Notes: generated from the sequence alone by a model not told the origin. A stretch of 64,000 nt of DNA from Salipiger sp. IMCC34102 (GCF_004145405.1 NZ_SELQ01000001.1:620001-684000); one strand, 5' to 3'. Shown: positions 1 through 9,849, numbered from the stretch's first letter. Translations and numbers: made by a program.

Positions 1-885
1 GGTGTGTTGCGGCTGTCGAAAAACTGGCTGGTGAGCCGCCTGATGGCGGTCTACGTCGAAGGCTTCCGCAACGTGCCGCTCCTGCTGTGGATCGTGCTGA
101 TCTACGCGGTGATGACCGAAGCCACGCCGACACCGCGCGATTTCCGGGTCGACGACGCGGGCGTGGCACAGGCCTACATGGTCTTCGACGCGGTGGCGAT
201 CACCAACCGCGGCGTCTACATCCCCGGACCCGTCTGGGGCGCGAACAGCGGTATCCTCGTCGCGATCTTCGTGCTGTCGCTGATCGGGGCCTTCGCCTAC
301 CGCCGCTACGCCAAGAAGCTTCTGTTCGACACCGGGCGCTTGCTGCCGCTGGTCTGGCCGGCAATCGCCATCGCCTTCGTGCCGGTGATCCTGTTCTATT
401 TCCTGCTGGGCCGCCCCGTCGGGCTGGACTACCCCGAGCTGGGCGGCTTCAACTTCAGCGGGGGGCTGCAGATCTCGAACCCGCTGGTGGCGCTGTGGCT
501 GGCGCTGTCGCTCTACACCGGGGCCTTCATCACCGAGATCGTCCGCGCCGGCATCCTCTCCGTCGCCAAGGGGCAAAGCGAGGCCGCGGAGGCGCTGGGC
601 ATGCGGGCCAACCGCACGATGAGCCTGATCATCCTGCCGCAGGCGATGCGGGTCATCATCCCGCCCCTGACCTCGCAGTACCTGAACCTGACGAAGAACT
701 CGTCGCTGGCGATCGCCGTGGGATACGCCGACGTGCGCGCGACGCTGGGCGGGATCAGCCTGAACCAGACCGGCCGCGCGCTGGAATGCATGCTGCTGCT
801 GGGGCTGTTCTACCTGGCGCTCAGCCTGGTGATCTCTTTCGTGATGAACGTCTTCGACAACTCGATGAAGCTGAAGGAGCGTTGA
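1..885 (+). CDS. bztB: Amino-acid ABC transporter permease BztB/AapQ-type, 5'-truncated by window edge
   Basis: This is an inner-membrane permease of a polar (general L-) amino-acid ABC importer. The reading frame is already open at base 1, so the true start lies upstream; the GTG at 4 is only the first start-like codon inside. The last ~294 residues are present, with several hydrophobic segments and the cytoplasmic EAA loop that docks on the ATPase (EAAEALGMRANRTMSLIILPQ region, about residues 195-215). The C-terminal half resembles His/Glu/Gln/Arg permeases. It is followed after one base by the second permease and then the ATPase, the bztBCD/aapQMP order; the binding protein gene (bztA/aapJ) should lie just outside the window. 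Assignment to the Bzt/Aap family is firm from the large inter-helical insert and gene order. The exact substrate range (Glu, Gln, Asp, Asn in Rhodobacter) is inferred. Confidence 0.9.
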   Translation, partial: GVLRLSKNWLVSRLMAVYVEGFRNVPLLLWIVLIYAVMTEATPTPRDFRVDDAGVAQAYMVFDAVAITNRGVYIPGPVWGANSGILVAIFVLSLIGAFAYRRYAKKLLFDTGRLLPLVWPAIAIAFVPVILFYFLLGRPVGLDYPELGGFNFSGGLQISNPLVALWLALSLYTGAFITEIVRAGILSVAKGQSEAAEALGMRANRTMSLIILPQAMRVIIPPLTSQYLNLTKNSSLAIAVGYADVRATLGGISLNQTGRALECMLLLGLFYLALSLVISFVMNVFDNSMKLKER

Positions 886-886
886 G

Positions 887-2203
887 ATGAGCGATACCGA
901 CAGCGAAGTCACGAACGCCTATTTCCGCGAAGCCATGCTGGAACAGCAGGCCCCGCCCGTGACAGAGACGGGGGCGGTCAAGTGGCTGCGCGAGAACCTG
1001 TTCCCGACGTGGCTCAACGCCATCATGACGGTGGTCGCGCTCTATGTGATCTGGTTCATCCTCAGCCACATCGGGCCGTGGTTCCTCAACGGGATCTGGG
1101 ACGCGGGCTCTTTGTCGGAATGCCGCGCGATCCGGGACGAGACGATGGGGCCCGATGCCTCCGCCGCCTGTTTCGCGGTGATCGCAGACCGTTGGGAGCA
1201 GTTGACCTTCGGGTTCTACCCCCGTTCGGCCTACTGGCGACCGACGCTGGCCTTCGTGATCATGCTGGCGGGGCTGGCGCCGGTCCTCTTCGGGTCGATC
1301 CCGCGGGGCTGGCTGACGTTCTCGGCGGTGTCGCCCTTTATCATTTTCTTCCTGCTGTGGGGCGGGTCGATCTGGGTGCCGGTCTTCATCGCAATGGGCT
1401 TCGTCCTGGGGGCCGTCGCCGCGCGCCTGCTGGGCGGGGTGAACCAGATCGCCGCCGTGGCGGGGGCGATCGTGGTGCCGATCCTCTACTGGGCCTTCGT
1501 CGCGATCCCGCTTGCGGAGGTCGTCCACGACCTGATCCCGATCGGTATCCGCGCGATCCCGTCCAGCGATTTCGGCGGCTTCATGCTGTCGGTCGTGATC
1601 GGCATGGCGGCGATCATCCTGTCGCTTCCCTTAGGCATCGTCCTGGCGCTGGCGCGTGCCTCGGACCTGTTCCTGGTAAACAAGCTGGCCATCACCTTCA
1701 TCGAGATCATCCGGGGCGTACCACTGATCGTCTGGCTGTTCACCGCGTCGCTGCTGCTGAATTACTTCCTGCCGCCGGGGACGAATTTCGACCTGACGCT
1801 GCGGGTGATCATCATGGTGACGCTCTTCTCGGCCGCTTATATCGCCGAGGTCGTGCGCGGTGGCCTCGCCGCCGTGCCGAAGGGGCAATACGAAGGCGCG
1901 GATTCGCTGGGACTGGATTACTGGCAGTCGATGCGGTTGATCGTGCTGCCGCAGGCGCTCAAGATCTCGATCCCGGGCATCGTGAACACCTTCATCGGGC
2001 TCTTCAAGGACACCACTCTGGTGGTCTTCATCGGCCTTCTGGACCCGCTGGGACTGACCAACTCGATCCGCGCCAGCACCGACTGGAACGGCATCTACTG
2101 GGAGCTTTACGTCTTCATCGGCCTGATGTTCTTCATCGCCTGCTACGCGATGGGCCGCTATTCCATGTACCTGGAGCGCAAGCTTCAGCGTGAAAACCGC
2201 TAG
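887..2203 (+). CDS. bztC: Amino-acid ABC transporter permease BztC/AapM-type
   Basis: This is the second membrane subunit of the polar amino-acid importer, 438 residues. It is longer than ordinary HisM-type permeases because of an N-terminal extension with extra hydrophobic helices (about residues 40-215), which is typical of BztC/AapM. The permease core follows, with an EAA loop near residues 335-360 ([21 protein letters not shown] region) and terminal helices. The ATG sits one base after the bztB stop and behind an AAGGAG ribosome site, so the two are translated together. The partner ATPase starts 11 bases downstream. Substrate choice depends on the binding protein, which is not in this window. 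Confidence 0.92.
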   Translation: MSDTDSEVTNAYFREAMLEQQAPPVTETGAVKWLRENLFPTWLNAIMTVVALYVIWFILSHIGPWFLNGIWDAGSLSECRAIRDETMGPDASAACFAVIADRWEQLTFGFYPRSAYWRPTLAFVIMLAGLAPVLFGSIPRGWLTFSAVSPFIIFFLLWGGSIWVPVFIAMGFVLGAVAARLLGGVNQIAAVAGAIVVPILYWAFVAIPLAEVVHDLIPIGIRAIPSSDFGGFMLSVVIGMAAIILSLPLGIVLALARASDLFLVNKLAITFIEIIRGVPLIVWLFTASLLLNYFLPPGTNFDLTLRVIIMVTLFSAAYIAEVVRGGLAAVPKGQYEGADSLGLDYWQSMRLIVLPQALKISIPGIVNTFIGLFKDTTLVVFIGLLDPLGLTNSIRASTDWNGIYWELYVFIGLMFFIACYAMGRYSMYLERKLQRENR

Positions 2204-2214
2204 GGGGCACCACC

Positions 2215-3006
2215 ATGCAAGACGCCGTTCAGGACCGCCAGATCGACCGCAGCCAGATGCAGGTGAGCGACGAGGTCGCCATCGAGATCACCAACATGAA
2301 CAAGTGGTACGGGACCTTCCACGTGCTGCGCGACATCAACCTGACCGTCCAGCGCGGCGAGCGGATCGTGATCTGCGGACCCTCGGGGTCGGGCAAATCG
2401 ACGCTGATCCGCTGCATCAACCGGCTGGAAGAGCACCAGAAGGGCTCCATCGTGGTGGATGGGACGGAGTTGTCGTCGGATCTCAAGAACATCGACAAGA
2501 TCCGGTCCGAGGTCGGCATGTGCTTCCAGCACTTCAACCTCTTCCCGCATCTGACGATTCTGGAAAACTGCACGCTGGCGCCGATCTGGGTCCGCAAGAC
2601 GCCCAAGAAGGAAGCCGAGGCCACGGCAATGCACTTCCTGGAAAAGGTGAAGATCCCCGACCAGGCCAACAAGTATCCCGGCCAGTTGTCCGGCGGTCAG
2701 CAGCAGCGGGTCGCCATCGCGCGCAGCTTGTGCATGAAGCCGCGGATCATGCTCTTCGATGAGCCGACATCGGCGCTGGACCCCGAGATGATCAAGGAGG
2801 TGCTCGACACGATGATCGAGCTGGCCGAGGAAGGCATGACCATGATCTGCGTGACCCACGAGATGGGCTTCGCCCAGGCCGTGGCGAACCGGGTGATCTT
2901 CATGGACCAGGGCCAGATCGTCGAGCAGAACGAGCCGAAGGCGTTCTTCAACAACCCGCAATCGGAGCGGACGAAGCTGTTCCTGAGCCAGATCCTGGGG
3001 CATTGA
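2215..3006 (+). CDS. bztD: Amino-acid ABC transporter ATP-binding protein BztD/AapP-type
   Basis: This is the cytoplasmic ATPase that energises the BztB-BztC permease pair, 263 residues. Visible motifs are Walker [10 protein letters not shown] (residues 55-63), a Q-loop at FQHFNLFPH (about 104-112), the signature [13 protein letters not shown] (158-170), Walker B IMLFDEPT (178-185) and a switch histidine in CVTHEMGF. Its length and motifs match the GlnQ/HisP class of polar amino-acid importers. It carries a ~20-residue N-terminal tail before the ABC core, as BztD/AapP proteins do. It is the last gene of the operon: a hairpin follows the stop codon directly. Confidence 0.94.
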   Translation: MQDAVQDRQIDRSQMQVSDEVAIEITNMNKWYGTFHVLRDINLTVQRGERIVICGPSGSGKSTLIRCINRLEEHQKGSIVVDGTELSSDLKNIDKIRSEVGMCFQHFNLFPHLTILENCTLAPIWVRKTPKKEAEATAMHFLEKVKIPDQANKYPGQLSGGQQQRVAIARSLCMKPRIMLFDEPTSALDPEMIKEVLDTMIELAEEGMTMICVTHEMGFAQAVANRVIFMDQGQIVEQNEPKAFFNNPQSERTKLFLSQILGH

Positions 3007-3021
3007 ACGGCCTTCGGCCGT
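3007..3021 (+). terminator. Hairpin after bztD
   Basis: A perfect short stem, ACGGCC-ttc-GGCCGT type, begins at the base after the bztD stop. There is no long T-run, so it may act with the adjacent GC-rich repeat rather than as a textbook intrinsic terminator. Confidence 0.45.
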
Positions 3022-3051
3022 GCCTCCGGCGGGAGTTTATCCGGCCAGATG
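3022..3051 (+). repeat. Intergenic GC-rich repeat, copy 1
   Basis: A 30-base unit beginning GCCTCCGGCGGGAG and ending CGGCCAGATG. It recurs with about 80% identity at 3106-3135 in the same gap. From general knowledge, Rhodobacterales genomes carry many gene-end sequences of the form gcctccggcgggag-tat-ggccagatga; the equivalence is inference. Confidence 0.5.
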
Positions 3052-3105
3052 AACGGGGGGTCGCGCGTGATGGCGCGGCCTTTCGCGTTTGGTGGGGCGA
3101 CCGCG

Positions 3106-3135
3106 GCCTCGGGCGGGGGTATCTTCGGCCAGAAG
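3106..3135 (+). repeat. Intergenic GC-rich repeat, copy 2
   Basis: This is the second copy of the 30-base unit (GCCTCGGGCGGGGG ... CGGCCAGAAG), same orientation, 84 bases after copy 1. It lies just beyond the stop of the convergent phosphatase gene, so it may serve as a transcription end for both flanking operons. Confidence 0.5.
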
Positions 3136-3157
3136 ACCGCCCCGTGCGCCTCGGGCG

Positions 3158-3643
3158 TCAGTCCTTGAAGTCGCGGGGGGTGCGGAAGGCGAGGACCTGC
3201 CCGTCTTTCACCTGCGACCAGTCGTCGGCCTCGAAGGACAGCACCGTCGTCGCGCAGGTGGGGTAGCTCGAGAAGCGGGCCGCGTCCGGCGGGGTGGCGG
3301 CCAGGCGGGCGGCCAGATCGCCGATGCCGGGGTTGTGGGCGATGACGGCGACGGTTGCGGCGTCCTCCTGCGCGAGGAGGCTCAGGATCTGATCGGGGGA
3401 AGACTGGTAGAGCGGGTCGAGAATCTTCGGCTCCGGCCCGAGGGAAAGTGCCGCTTCGGTCTGCCGCGTGCGGGTGGCCGACGAACAGAGGATCACGTCG
3501 GGCGTGAAGCCTTCGTCGCGCAGCCAGCGGCCCATGCGCGTGGCGTCCTGACGGCCACTGTCGGTAAGCGTCCGGTCGTGGTCCTCTTCCCCGTTGGCCC
3601 AGCCGGACTTGCCGTGCCGGATAAGGATCAGGCGGCGGCTCAC
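3158..3643 (-). CDS. SixA-like histidine phosphatase
   Basis: This 161-residue protein belongs to the histidine phosphatase (phosphoglycerate mutase-like) superfamily, SixA branch. The catalytic RHG triad is at residues 9-11 ([11 protein letters not shown]), followed by the typical early arginine region ([12 protein letters not shown]) and a second histidine in [12 protein letters not shown]. SixA enzymes remove phosphate from phosphohistidine in phosphorelay or PTS proteins; whether this one does so is inferred. It starts with GTG inside the end of argB (GTGA overlap), so it is translationally coupled to argB. That pairing appears to be positional rather than functional. Confidence 0.82.
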   Translation of the reverse strand: MSRRLILIRHGKSGWANGEEDHDRTLTDSGRQDATRMGRWLRDEGFTPDVILCSSATRTRQTEAALSLGPEPKILDPLYQSSPDQILSLLAQEDAATVAVIAHNPGIGDLAARLAATPPDAARFSSYPTCATTVLSFEADDWSQVKDGQVLAFRTPRDFKD

Positions 3644-4539
3644 GTCGCGGTCTCGCGGGATTTCACGCGCGGTTCGGTCGAGCGGATGATCGAGCCCGCG
3701 CCGTGTTCGGTGAAGAGTTCCAGCAAAGAGGCGTTGGGCAGCCGCCCGTCGAGGATCACCACGGCGCGGACGCCGTCCTCGATGGCTTTCAGCGCGGTTT
3801 CGGTCTTGGGGATCATGCCGCCCGCGATGATGCCGTCCTCGGTCATCTTGCGGACCTGCTCGGGCGTGAGCTGTGTCACGACCTTGCCTTCGGCGTCCTT
3901 GACTCCAGAGACATCCGTCAACAGCAGGAGCCGGTCGGCCTTCAGCGCCCCCGCGATGGCGCCCGCGGCGGTGTCGCCGTTGACGTTGAACGTCTCCAGG
4001 CTGTCCATGCCGGTGGCGACCGGGGCGATCACGGGGATGATCCCGGCGGTGTAGAGGTCGCGCAGGACCTGCACGTTCATCTCCACCGGTTTGCCCACGA
4101 AGCCCAGTTCGGGGTCGTCGGCGGCGGCCACCATCAGATCGTCGTCCTTGCCCGACAGGCCCACGGCGCGGCCGCCTTCGTCCATGATCGCCTGCACGAT
4201 GCGCTTGTTCACGAGGCCGGTCAGCACCATCTCGACCACCTCGACGGTGGCCTGGTCGGTGACGCGCTTGCCGCGGATGAAATCGGACTTGATGCCGAGC
4301 TTGTCGAGCATCTGGTTGATCATCGGTCCGCCGCCGTGGACGACCACGGGGTTCATGCCGACCTGCTTCATCAGCACGATGTCGCGCGCGAAGGAGGCCA
4401 TCGCCTCGGCGTCGCCCATCGCGTTTCCGCCGAACTTCACCACGACCACGGCGCCGGAGTAGCGCTGCATGTAGGGCACCGCCTCGGAGAGCGTGCGTGC
4501 GGTCGTGATCCAGTCCCTGTCCATGTTTTGCGCCTTCAT
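3640..4539 (-). CDS. argB: Acetylglutamate kinase
   Basis: This is the second enzyme of arginine synthesis; it phosphorylates N-acetyl-L-glutamate with ATP in the cytoplasm. The 299 residues show the amino-acid-kinase fold: [12 protein letters not shown] (about residues 32-43), the glycine-rich [10 protein letters not shown] segment (about 69-78) that binds acetylglutamate, and late nucleotide-binding motifs ([21 protein letters not shown]). The ~28-residue N-terminal helix before the core is the feature of arginine-inhibited, hexameric ArgB enzymes, so feedback control by arginine is likely. Two possible ATG starts lie five codons apart. It is preceded by a 104-base gap and engB, and followed by the overlapping phosphatase gene. 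Confidence 0.95.
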   Translation of the reverse strand: MKAQNMDRDWITTARTLSEAVPYMQRYSGAVVVVKFGGNAMGDAEAMASFARDIVLMKQVGMNPVVVHGGGPMINQMLDKLGIKSDFIRGKRVTDQATVEVVEMVLTGLVNKRIVQAIMDEGGRAVGLSGKDDDLMVAAADDPELGFVGKPVEMNVQVLRDLYTAGIIPVIAPVATGMDSLETFNVNGDTAAGAIAGALKADRLLLLTDVSGVKDAEGKVVTQLTPEQVRKMTEDGIIAGGMIPKTETALKAIEDGVRAVVILDGRLPNASLLELFTEHGAGSIIRSTEPRVKSRETAT

Positions 4540-4643
4540 CCCGTTCTCCTGCCGCCGTTGGTGCCGACGCTAGACGAGCGGCAGGGGGGGCTCAAGCGGT
4601 CACTTGGGCCTGCGGGGCCGGGGGGCGGACAAGCGCGCGGGCG

Positions 4644-5291
4644 CTAGATCGAGGCGATGACGGCCCGCAGGGTGTCGATGCCCTCACCCTTCTCGGAACT
4701 GGTCAGGATCATCTCGGGGTAGGCGGCGGGGTGCCGGGCGAGGGCGGCGCGGGTCTTGGAGAGGGCATCCTCCAGCGCGGAGGCCTTGACCTTGTCGGTC
4801 TTCGTCAGGACCGCCTGAAACGTCACGGCGGAGCGGTCGAGGAGGGTCATGATCTCTTCGTCGACGGTCTTGGCGCCGTGGCGCGCGTCGATCAGCACGA
4901 AGACCCGGCGCAGGGTGGGCCGGCCCGAGAGATACTGCTTGAGCAGGGCCTGCCACTTTGCCACCACCGCGACGGGGGCGTTGGCGAAGCCGTAGCCGGG
5001 CAGGTCGACGACGTAGATGTCGCGGGCGGTGAAGAAGTTGATCTCCTGCGTGCGGCCGGGCGTGTTCGAGGCACGGGCCAGTCCCTTGCGGCCGGTGAGC
5101 GCGTTGATCAGGCTCGACTTTCCGACGTTGGAGCGCCCGGCGAAGCAGACCTCCAGACGGTCGGCGGGGGGCAGGCCGCCCATCGCGACGACGCCCTTGA
5201 GGAACTCCGTCTCGCCCGCGAAGAGCATGCGGCCCTGCTCGATCGCCTCGGGTTCCGGGCGGTCGGCGACGGGGAAGGGCAAGGCCTCCAC
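4644..5291 (-). CDS. engB: Ribosome-biogenesis GTPase EngB (YihA/YsxC)
   Basis: This is a TRAFAC GTPase involved in large-subunit ribosome assembly. The open frame reaches 5387, but the start chosen is GTG at 5291, four bases after the yidC stop, because everything upstream lies inside yidC and looks like out-of-frame translation. That gives 215 residues, the usual size. G1 is GRSNVGKSSLINAL, G3 is DLPGYG, G4 is TKTDK and G5 is SSEKGEG. The tight spacing after yidC implies co-transcription in the rpmH-to-engB block. Confidence 0.92.
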   Translation of the reverse strand: MEALPFPVADRPEPEAIEQGRMLFAGETEFLKGVVAMGGLPPADRLEVCFAGRSNVGKSSLINALTGRKGLARASNTPGRTQEINFFTARDIYVVDLPGYGFANAPVAVVAKWQALLKQYLSGRPTLRRVFVLIDARHGAKTVDEEIMTLLDRSAVTFQAVLTKTDKVKASALEDALSKTRAALARHPAAYPEMILTSSEKGEGIDTLRAVIASI

Positions 5292-5295
5292 GCGC

Positions 5296-7110
5296 CTACT
5301 TGCCCTTCTTGTTGTCGTTGGCCACCGCCGTCTTGTTGCGGCGGAAGCTTTCGCGGATGTTGCCGAAGACGTCGGGCTTCGCACCATGGCTGCGCATGAT
5401 GACGTACTGCTGCAGGAAGGTGATCGTGTTGTTGGTGATCCAGTAGAGCACGAGACCGGAGGCGAAGCTGCCCAGCATGAACATGAAGACCCAGGGCATC
5501 CAGGCGAAGATCATCTTCTGAGTGGGATCGGCGGGCGTCGGGTTCAGCTTCTGCTGCAGCCACATCGACACGCCCAGCAGGATCGGCAACACGCCGAGGC
5601 TGACGATGGCGAAGATCGACGCAGGGTCCGGCACGCCCCAGGGCAGCAGCCCGAAGAGGTTCAGGATCGACGACGGATCGGGGGCCGAAAGATCGTTGAT
5701 CCAACCCACCCAGGGCGCGTGGCGCAGATCCAGCGTGACGAAGATCACCTTGTAGAGCGAGAAGAAGATCGGAATCTGGATCAGGATCGGCAGGCAGCCC
5801 GCGGCGGGGTTCACCTTGTTGTCCTTGTAGAGCTTCATCATGCCCTGTTGCATCTGCTGGCGGTCGTCGCCGGCGCGTTCCTTCAGGGCCTCCATCTCGG
5901 GCTGGAGTTCCTTCATCTTGGCCATGGAGACGTAGGACTTGTAGGCCAGCGGCAGGACCAGAAGCTTGAGCACGAAGGTCAGGACGATGATCGACCAGCC
6001 CATGTTCCCGATCACCTGGTCGATGTGGTAGAGCAGCCAGAAGATCGGCTTGGTCAGAAAGAAGAACCAGCCCCAGTCGATGCTGTCGATGAAGTTGGAC
6101 ACGCCGGCCTGCTGGTAGTCGCGGATCGTGTCCCATTCCTTGGCGCCCGCGAAAAGCTGCGTGGTGACGGCGGCGGTGGCGCCGGGGGCCACGTTGACGG
6201 AAGGCTGGACGGCTTCGGCCTGGAAGATGTCGCGGGTCGGGAAATACTTCGAGGTCGAGCGGAACGGCGTGCCCTCGCCGGGGATCAGGATGGTCTGCCA
6301 GTAATGGTCGGTATAGCCGATCCAGCCGCTTCCCTGCACGTCCACGCGCTCGGCGTTGGTACCTTCGGCGGGGTCGACGGCGTAATCCTCGATCCCGTTG
6401 TATTTCAGCTCTTCGAGTTCACCGTCGGACATCCGCACGAGGCCTTCGTGCAGGATGAAGAAGTTCGACAGATCCGAAGGCACGCCGTACTGGCGCAACA
6501 GGCCGTAGGGCCGCACGGCGATCTCGGTCTCGCCGGTGTTCTCGACCGATTGCGTGATGTCGAACATGAAGCGGTCGTCGACGGCGATCTCGGTGCGGAA
6601 GATCTGGCCCGCGCCGTTGTCCCAGGCCAGGGTGACCGGCGTGTCGGGGGTCAGCGTCTCGCCGTCTTCGAGCGTCCAGAGCGTATCGGGCGTGGGCACG
6701 GCGTCGCCCGCGACACCGGTCACGGCGGCCCAGCCGAAGCTGGCGAAGTAGGCGTCCTCGGTCCCGGCGGGGGACAGCAGCCGGACCTCGGGGGACTCGG
6801 GGTCCACGTCCTCGCGGTACTGCTTGAGGTTCAGATCGTCCAGCCGGCCGCCTAGAAGAGAGATCGTGCCGTCCACGTTGGGCGTGTCGATCGGCACGCG
6901 GGGCGCCTCGGCGACCGCTTCCGTCGGTTCGGCCACGCCGCTGTTGCCCGCGGTCGCCGCGTTGGGGACCGTGGCGGCGTCCTGCTGCTCGGCCGCGTCA
7001 TCAAAGGTGGCGGGGGCCTGCTGTTCGGGCGGGAACAGGATGAACCACACGAGGATGACGGCGAAGCTGAGCGCCGAGGCAAGCAACAGGTTCTTGTTCT
7101 GATCGTCCAT
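5296..7110 (-). CDS. yidC: Membrane protein insertase YidC
   Basis: YidC inserts and folds inner-membrane proteins, alone or with SecYEG. The 604 residues have the Gram-negative layout: an N-terminal membrane anchor (residues 7-24), an Ala/Pro/Glu-rich linker, a large periplasmic beta domain (about 60-340), then the conserved five-helix insertase core. The core begins near 355 with WGWFFFLTKPIFWLL and contains the cytoplasmic helical hairpin rich in Met/Lys/Glu (AKMKELQPEMEALKERAGDD). The C-terminal tail is basic (NKTAVANDNKKGK), suited to ribosome contact. It lies between ttcA and engB, downstream of rpmH-rnpA-yidD, the arrangement kept in alphaproteobacteria. Confidence 0.96.
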   Translation of the reverse strand: MDDQNKNLLLASALSFAVILVWFILFPPEQQAPATFDDAAEQQDAATVPNAATAGNSGVAEPTEAVAEAPRVPIDTPNVDGTISLLGGRLDDLNLKQYREDVDPESPEVRLLSPAGTEDAYFASFGWAAVTGVAGDAVPTPDTLWTLEDGETLTPDTPVTLAWDNGAGQIFRTEIAVDDRFMFDITQSVENTGETEIAVRPYGLLRQYGVPSDLSNFFILHEGLVRMSDGELEELKYNGIEDYAVDPAEGTNAERVDVQGSGWIGYTDHYWQTILIPGEGTPFRSTSKYFPTRDIFQAEAVQPSVNVAPGATAAVTTQLFAGAKEWDTIRDYQQAGVSNFIDSIDWGWFFFLTKPIFWLLYHIDQVIGNMGWSIIVLTFVLKLLVLPLAYKSYVSMAKMKELQPEMEALKERAGDDRQQMQQGMMKLYKDNKVNPAAGCLPILIQIPIFFSLYKVIFVTLDLRHAPWVGWINDLSAPDPSSILNLFGLLPWGVPDPASIFAIVSLGVLPILLGVSMWLQQKLNPTPADPTQKMIFAWMPWVFMFMLGSFASGLVLYWITNNTITFLQQYVIMRSHGAKPDVFGNIRESFRRNKTAVANDNKKGK

Positions 7111-7170
7111 CGGGGGCCGTCCGTCGCTGGTTTGGAATCCGGTCGGTTCAACCCCCCAAGGGGCAAAAGG

Positions 7171-8013
7171 TCAAGGGAATTCCGCCCCGTCGTGATCGCG
7201 CGTGAGGCCCGCGAAGTCGAAGAGCGCGGGGTCGAGCAGATGGCTGGGCCGGGCGTTCATCAAGGCGCTGAACATCTTCCCCCGGCGCCCCGGCGTGCGG
7301 CTTTCCCAGTCGTCCAGCAAGCGCTTGACCTGCTGGCGCTGCAACCCGTCCTGCGATCCGCACAAATCGCAGGGGATGATCGGGTAGTCCATCGCGCGGG
7401 CGAAGGCGTCGCAATCGGCCTCTGCCACATGGGCGAGGGGGCGGTAGAGCAGAAGGTCGCCTTCGTCGTTCAGAAGCTTGGGCGGCATGGTGGCCAGCTT
7501 GCCGCCGTGGAAGAGGTTCATGAAGAACGTCTCGAGGATGTCATCGCGGTGATGGCCGAGCACGATGGCCGAACAGCCCTCCTCGCGCGCGACGCGGTAG
7601 AGGTTCGCGCGCCGCAGACGGGAGCACATGGTGCACATGGTCCGGCCCTTGGGCGTCTTGTCCATGACGATGGAATAGGTGTCGCGATACTCGATCCGGT
7701 GCGGTACGCCCATCCGTTCGAGGAACTCCGGCAGGACCGTCGCGGGAAACCCCGGCTGGCCCTGGTCGAGGTTGCAGGCCAGCAGATCCACCGGCAGCAG
7801 CCCACGCCATTTCAGCTCGTGCAGGATCGCCAGCAAGGTGTAGCTGTCCTTGCCGCCCGACAGGCAGACCAGCCAGCGGGCGCCGGGTTCGATCATGCCG
7901 TAGCGGTCGATCGCCTCGCGGGTGTCGCGCACGAGCCGCTTGCGGAGTTTCTTGAACTCCACCGTGTCGGGGGCGCCTGCGAAGAGCGGGTGAATGTCGG
8001 TCTGGTCCAGCAT
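7171..8013 (-). CDS. ttcA: tRNA 2-thiocytidine synthetase TtcA
   Basis: TtcA thiolates cytidine-32 of certain tRNAs using ATP and a [4Fe-4S] cluster. The 280 residues show the PP-loop ATPase motif SGGKDS (residues 52-57) and two cysteine pairs, CTMC (about 131-134) and CDLC (about 221-224), that hold the cluster. Its length fits the family. It sits between yidD and yidC in the minus-strand block; the small gap to yidC (60 bases) suggests shared transcription. Confidence 0.92.
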   Translation of the reverse strand: MLDQTDIHPLFAGAPDTVEFKKLRKRLVRDTREAIDRYGMIEPGARWLVCLSGGKDSYTLLAILHELKWRGLLPVDLLACNLDQGQPGFPATVLPEFLERMGVPHRIEYRDTYSIVMDKTPKGRTMCTMCSRLRRANLYRVAREEGCSAIVLGHHRDDILETFFMNLFHGGKLATMPPKLLNDEGDLLLYRPLAHVAEADCDAFARAMDYPIIPCDLCGSQDGLQRQQVKRLLDDWESRTPGRRGKMFSALMNARPSHLLDPALFDFAGLTRDHDGAEFP

Positions 8014-8084
8014 GGGATGCGTCTACGCCGATCCTGGCCATGCGCCAAGGGTGCTTGGCGCGATCGGGCGAAGTTTAGGGCGCA

Positions 8085-8306
8085 TCAGTCGGGGACATTG
8101 TCGATGCCGGATCCGCCCCAGGGGTGGCAGCGGGCAAGGCGGCGCAAGGTCAGCCAGCCGCCCTTGAGCGCGCCGTGCCGGCCCAGCGCCTCCAGCGCGT
8201 AGGCCGAGCAGGTGGGATGGAAGCGGCACCCGTGGCCGACCCAGGGCGAGAGCAGCAGCCGGTAGGCGCGCACGGGCAGCGCCACGAGATGCGCGAGCGG
8301 GGTCAC
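8085..8306 (-). CDS. yidD: Membrane protein insertion efficiency factor YidD
   Basis: This is a small (73-residue) amphipathic peripheral membrane protein that helps YidC-dependent insertion. The start chosen is GTG at 8306, whose GTGA overlaps the rnpA stop; residues further upstream translate rnpA out of frame. The diagnostic core is visible: [19 protein letters not shown], then [10 protein letters not shown] and the C-terminal [13 protein letters not shown]. The two conserved cysteines in CRFHPTC are present. Confidence 0.9.
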   Translation of the reverse strand: MTPLAHLVALPVRAYRLLLSPWVGHGCRFHPTCSAYALEALGRHGALKGGWLTLRRLARCHPWGGSGIDNVPD

Positions 8307-8695
8307 GGATGCACCCGGCGAAGTGCGCGCACGAGGTCGGATTGCAACTGGGTGAAGGACAGGGTGGCCGTGACCTCCTTGCGGCCGACAAGCACGTAGT
8401 CCCATCCGGGACGTCCGTGTTCGGGCAGCACAAGCCGGGCCACCTCGCGCAGGCGGCGCTTGGCACGGTTGCGGGCGACGGCGTTGCCGACCTTCTTGGA
8501 GCAGGTGAAACCGACGCGGATGCCGGTCTCGTCGCCGTCTCCGCGCTTGCGCGCCTGCAGGTGGATGCCCGTCGTGCCCTGCCGCAGCGCGTGGCTGGCG
8601 GCGATGAAGTCGCGACGCTTCGTGAGAACCTGCAAACGCGGAAAGGCCGCCGACGCGGCCCTGTCGGGTGCATTCGGCGGCCGTATCGCGGTCAC
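8303..8695 (-). CDS. rnpA: Ribonuclease P protein component
   Basis: This is the protein subunit of RNase P, which with the RNA subunit matures tRNA 5' ends. The 130 residues contain the central basic helix motif [11 protein letters not shown] (about residues 76-86), preceded by [14 protein letters not shown], the family hallmark. The N-terminus begins with a poorly conserved ~20-residue extension ([13 protein letters not shown]), so a start slightly downstream is possible. It follows rpmH by 11 bases and overlaps yidD. Confidence 0.93.
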   Translation of the reverse strand: MTAIRPPNAPDRAASAAFPRLQVLTKRRDFIAASHALRQGTTGIHLQARKRGDGDETGIRVGFTCSKKVGNAVARNRAKRRLREVARLVLPEHGRPGWDYVLVGRKEVTATLSFTQLQSDLVRALRRVHP

Positions 8696-8706
8696 GCGGG
8701 TGTCGC

Positions 8707-8841
8707 TTATGCGCTCAGCTTCGCGCGGCCCTTGGCGCGACGGGCGTTGATGATCTTGCGGCCGGCCTTGGTGGCCATCCGCGCGCGGAAGCCGTGGCGA
8801 TTCTTGCGAACCCGGTTGCTGGGCTGGAACGTGCGCTTCAT
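8707..8841 (-). CDS. rpmH: 50S ribosomal protein L34
   Basis: A 44-residue, strongly basic ribosomal protein, too short for most gene finders' cut-offs. Translation from the ATG at 8841 gives [20 protein letters not shown] and a basic remainder ending AKGRAKLSA, unmistakably L34. The stop codon is TAA at 8707-8709. It is the first gene of the rpmH-rnpA-yidD-ttcA-yidC-engB block; its promoter should lie in the 8842-9083 gap. Confidence 0.96.
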   Translation of the reverse strand: MKRTFQPSNRVRKNRHGFRARMATKAGRKIINARRAKGRAKLSA

Positions 8842-9098
8842 GGCAAATTCTCCGGTTTGGGGGTCGGGGGCAAAGCCCTGCCGCGACCCGGCGTAAATTC
8901 AGACCCGTCCTTTAGGACCTCGCCCGGCATGTGTCAACGACCCGCTGCCCTGAAACATGGCCTGTTGCCGGGGCAGGATTTTGTTACAGATTGCACCGCA
9001 AAGGCGCGGCCCCGATCACCTGCGCGTGAGGCGGGTTGGCGCCCGGCCGCGTCCGGGCTTCTTACTAGGCGACCGCCCCATCCATGCCAGGACCCCAG

Positions 9099-9848
9099 AT
9101 GACCGAATCCCAGTCGCGCCCGAACCCGATCCTGAGGCGCCTGCCGCTGATCGTCATCGTGTTGGCCGCCATCGCGGGGTTCTGGATGTTCCGGGATACC
9201 CTCACCTTCGATACCCTGCGCGAGAACCGCGCGGCGCTGCTGGCCTTTCGCGACGCCAACTACCTGCTTTGCGTGCTGGGCTTCATCGCGGCCTATGCGG
9301 CGATCGTGGCCTTCAGCCTGCCCGGCGGCACCATCGCCACGCTGACGGGCGGCTTCCTGTTCGGCCAGTTTCCCCAAGGGTTCCCGGTGTTGCCGGGGGT
9401 CATCTACAACGTCACGGGGGCCACGCTGGGCGCCATCGCCCTGTTCCTCGCGGCCCGCTGGGGCCTGGGCGACGCGCTCAGCCGCCGGATGGAGGCCTCC
9501 GACGGGCTGGTGAAGCGCATCAAGGACGGCATCGACGAGAATCAGTGGTCGATGCTCTTCCTGATCCGCCTGCTGCCCGCGGTGCCGTTCTTCGTGGCCA
9601 ACCTGGTGCCGGCCCTCGTGGGCGTTCCGCTTTTTCGCTACGCGATCTCGACATTCTTCGGGATCATGCCGGGGGCGCTGGTCTTCACCTCCGTCGGTGC
9701 GGGGCTGTCCCAGGTCTTCGATCGGGGGGAGACGCCGGATCTGGGGATCATCTTCGAGCCGCAGATCCTGCTGCCGATCCTGGGGCTGTGCGTTCTGGCG
9801 GCACTTCCCATCATACTGAAGGCCGTGCGCGGCAAGAAAGGAGTCTGA
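9099..9848 (+). CDS. TVP38/TMEM64 (DedA/SNARE-associated) family membrane protein
   Basis: An integral membrane protein of about 249 residues. The ATG at 9099 is preferred over the one at 9084 because AGGA lies seven bases before it. Hydrophobic helices occur near the N-terminus (LPLIVIVLAAIAGFWMF), in the SLPGGTIATLTGGFLFG segment that marks the TVP38/TMEM64 family, and in the LPAVPFFVANLVPAL re-entrant region. The molecular activity is not settled for most bacterial members; lipid scrambling or transport is proposed for DedA-superfamily relatives. It is separated by one base from the reductase gene downstream, so the two are co-translated. Confidence 0.85.
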   Translation: MTESQSRPNPILRRLPLIVIVLAAIAGFWMFRDTLTFDTLRENRAALLAFRDANYLLCVLGFIAAYAAIVAFSLPGGTIATLTGGFLFGQFPQGFPVLPGVIYNVTGATLGAIALFLAARWGLGDALSRRMEASDGLVKRIKDGIDENQWSMLFLIRLLPAVPFFVANLVPALVGVPLFRYAISTFFGIMPGALVFTSVGAGLSQVFDRGETPDLGIIFEPQILLPILGLCVLAALPIILKAVRGKKGV

Positions 9849-9849
9849 C

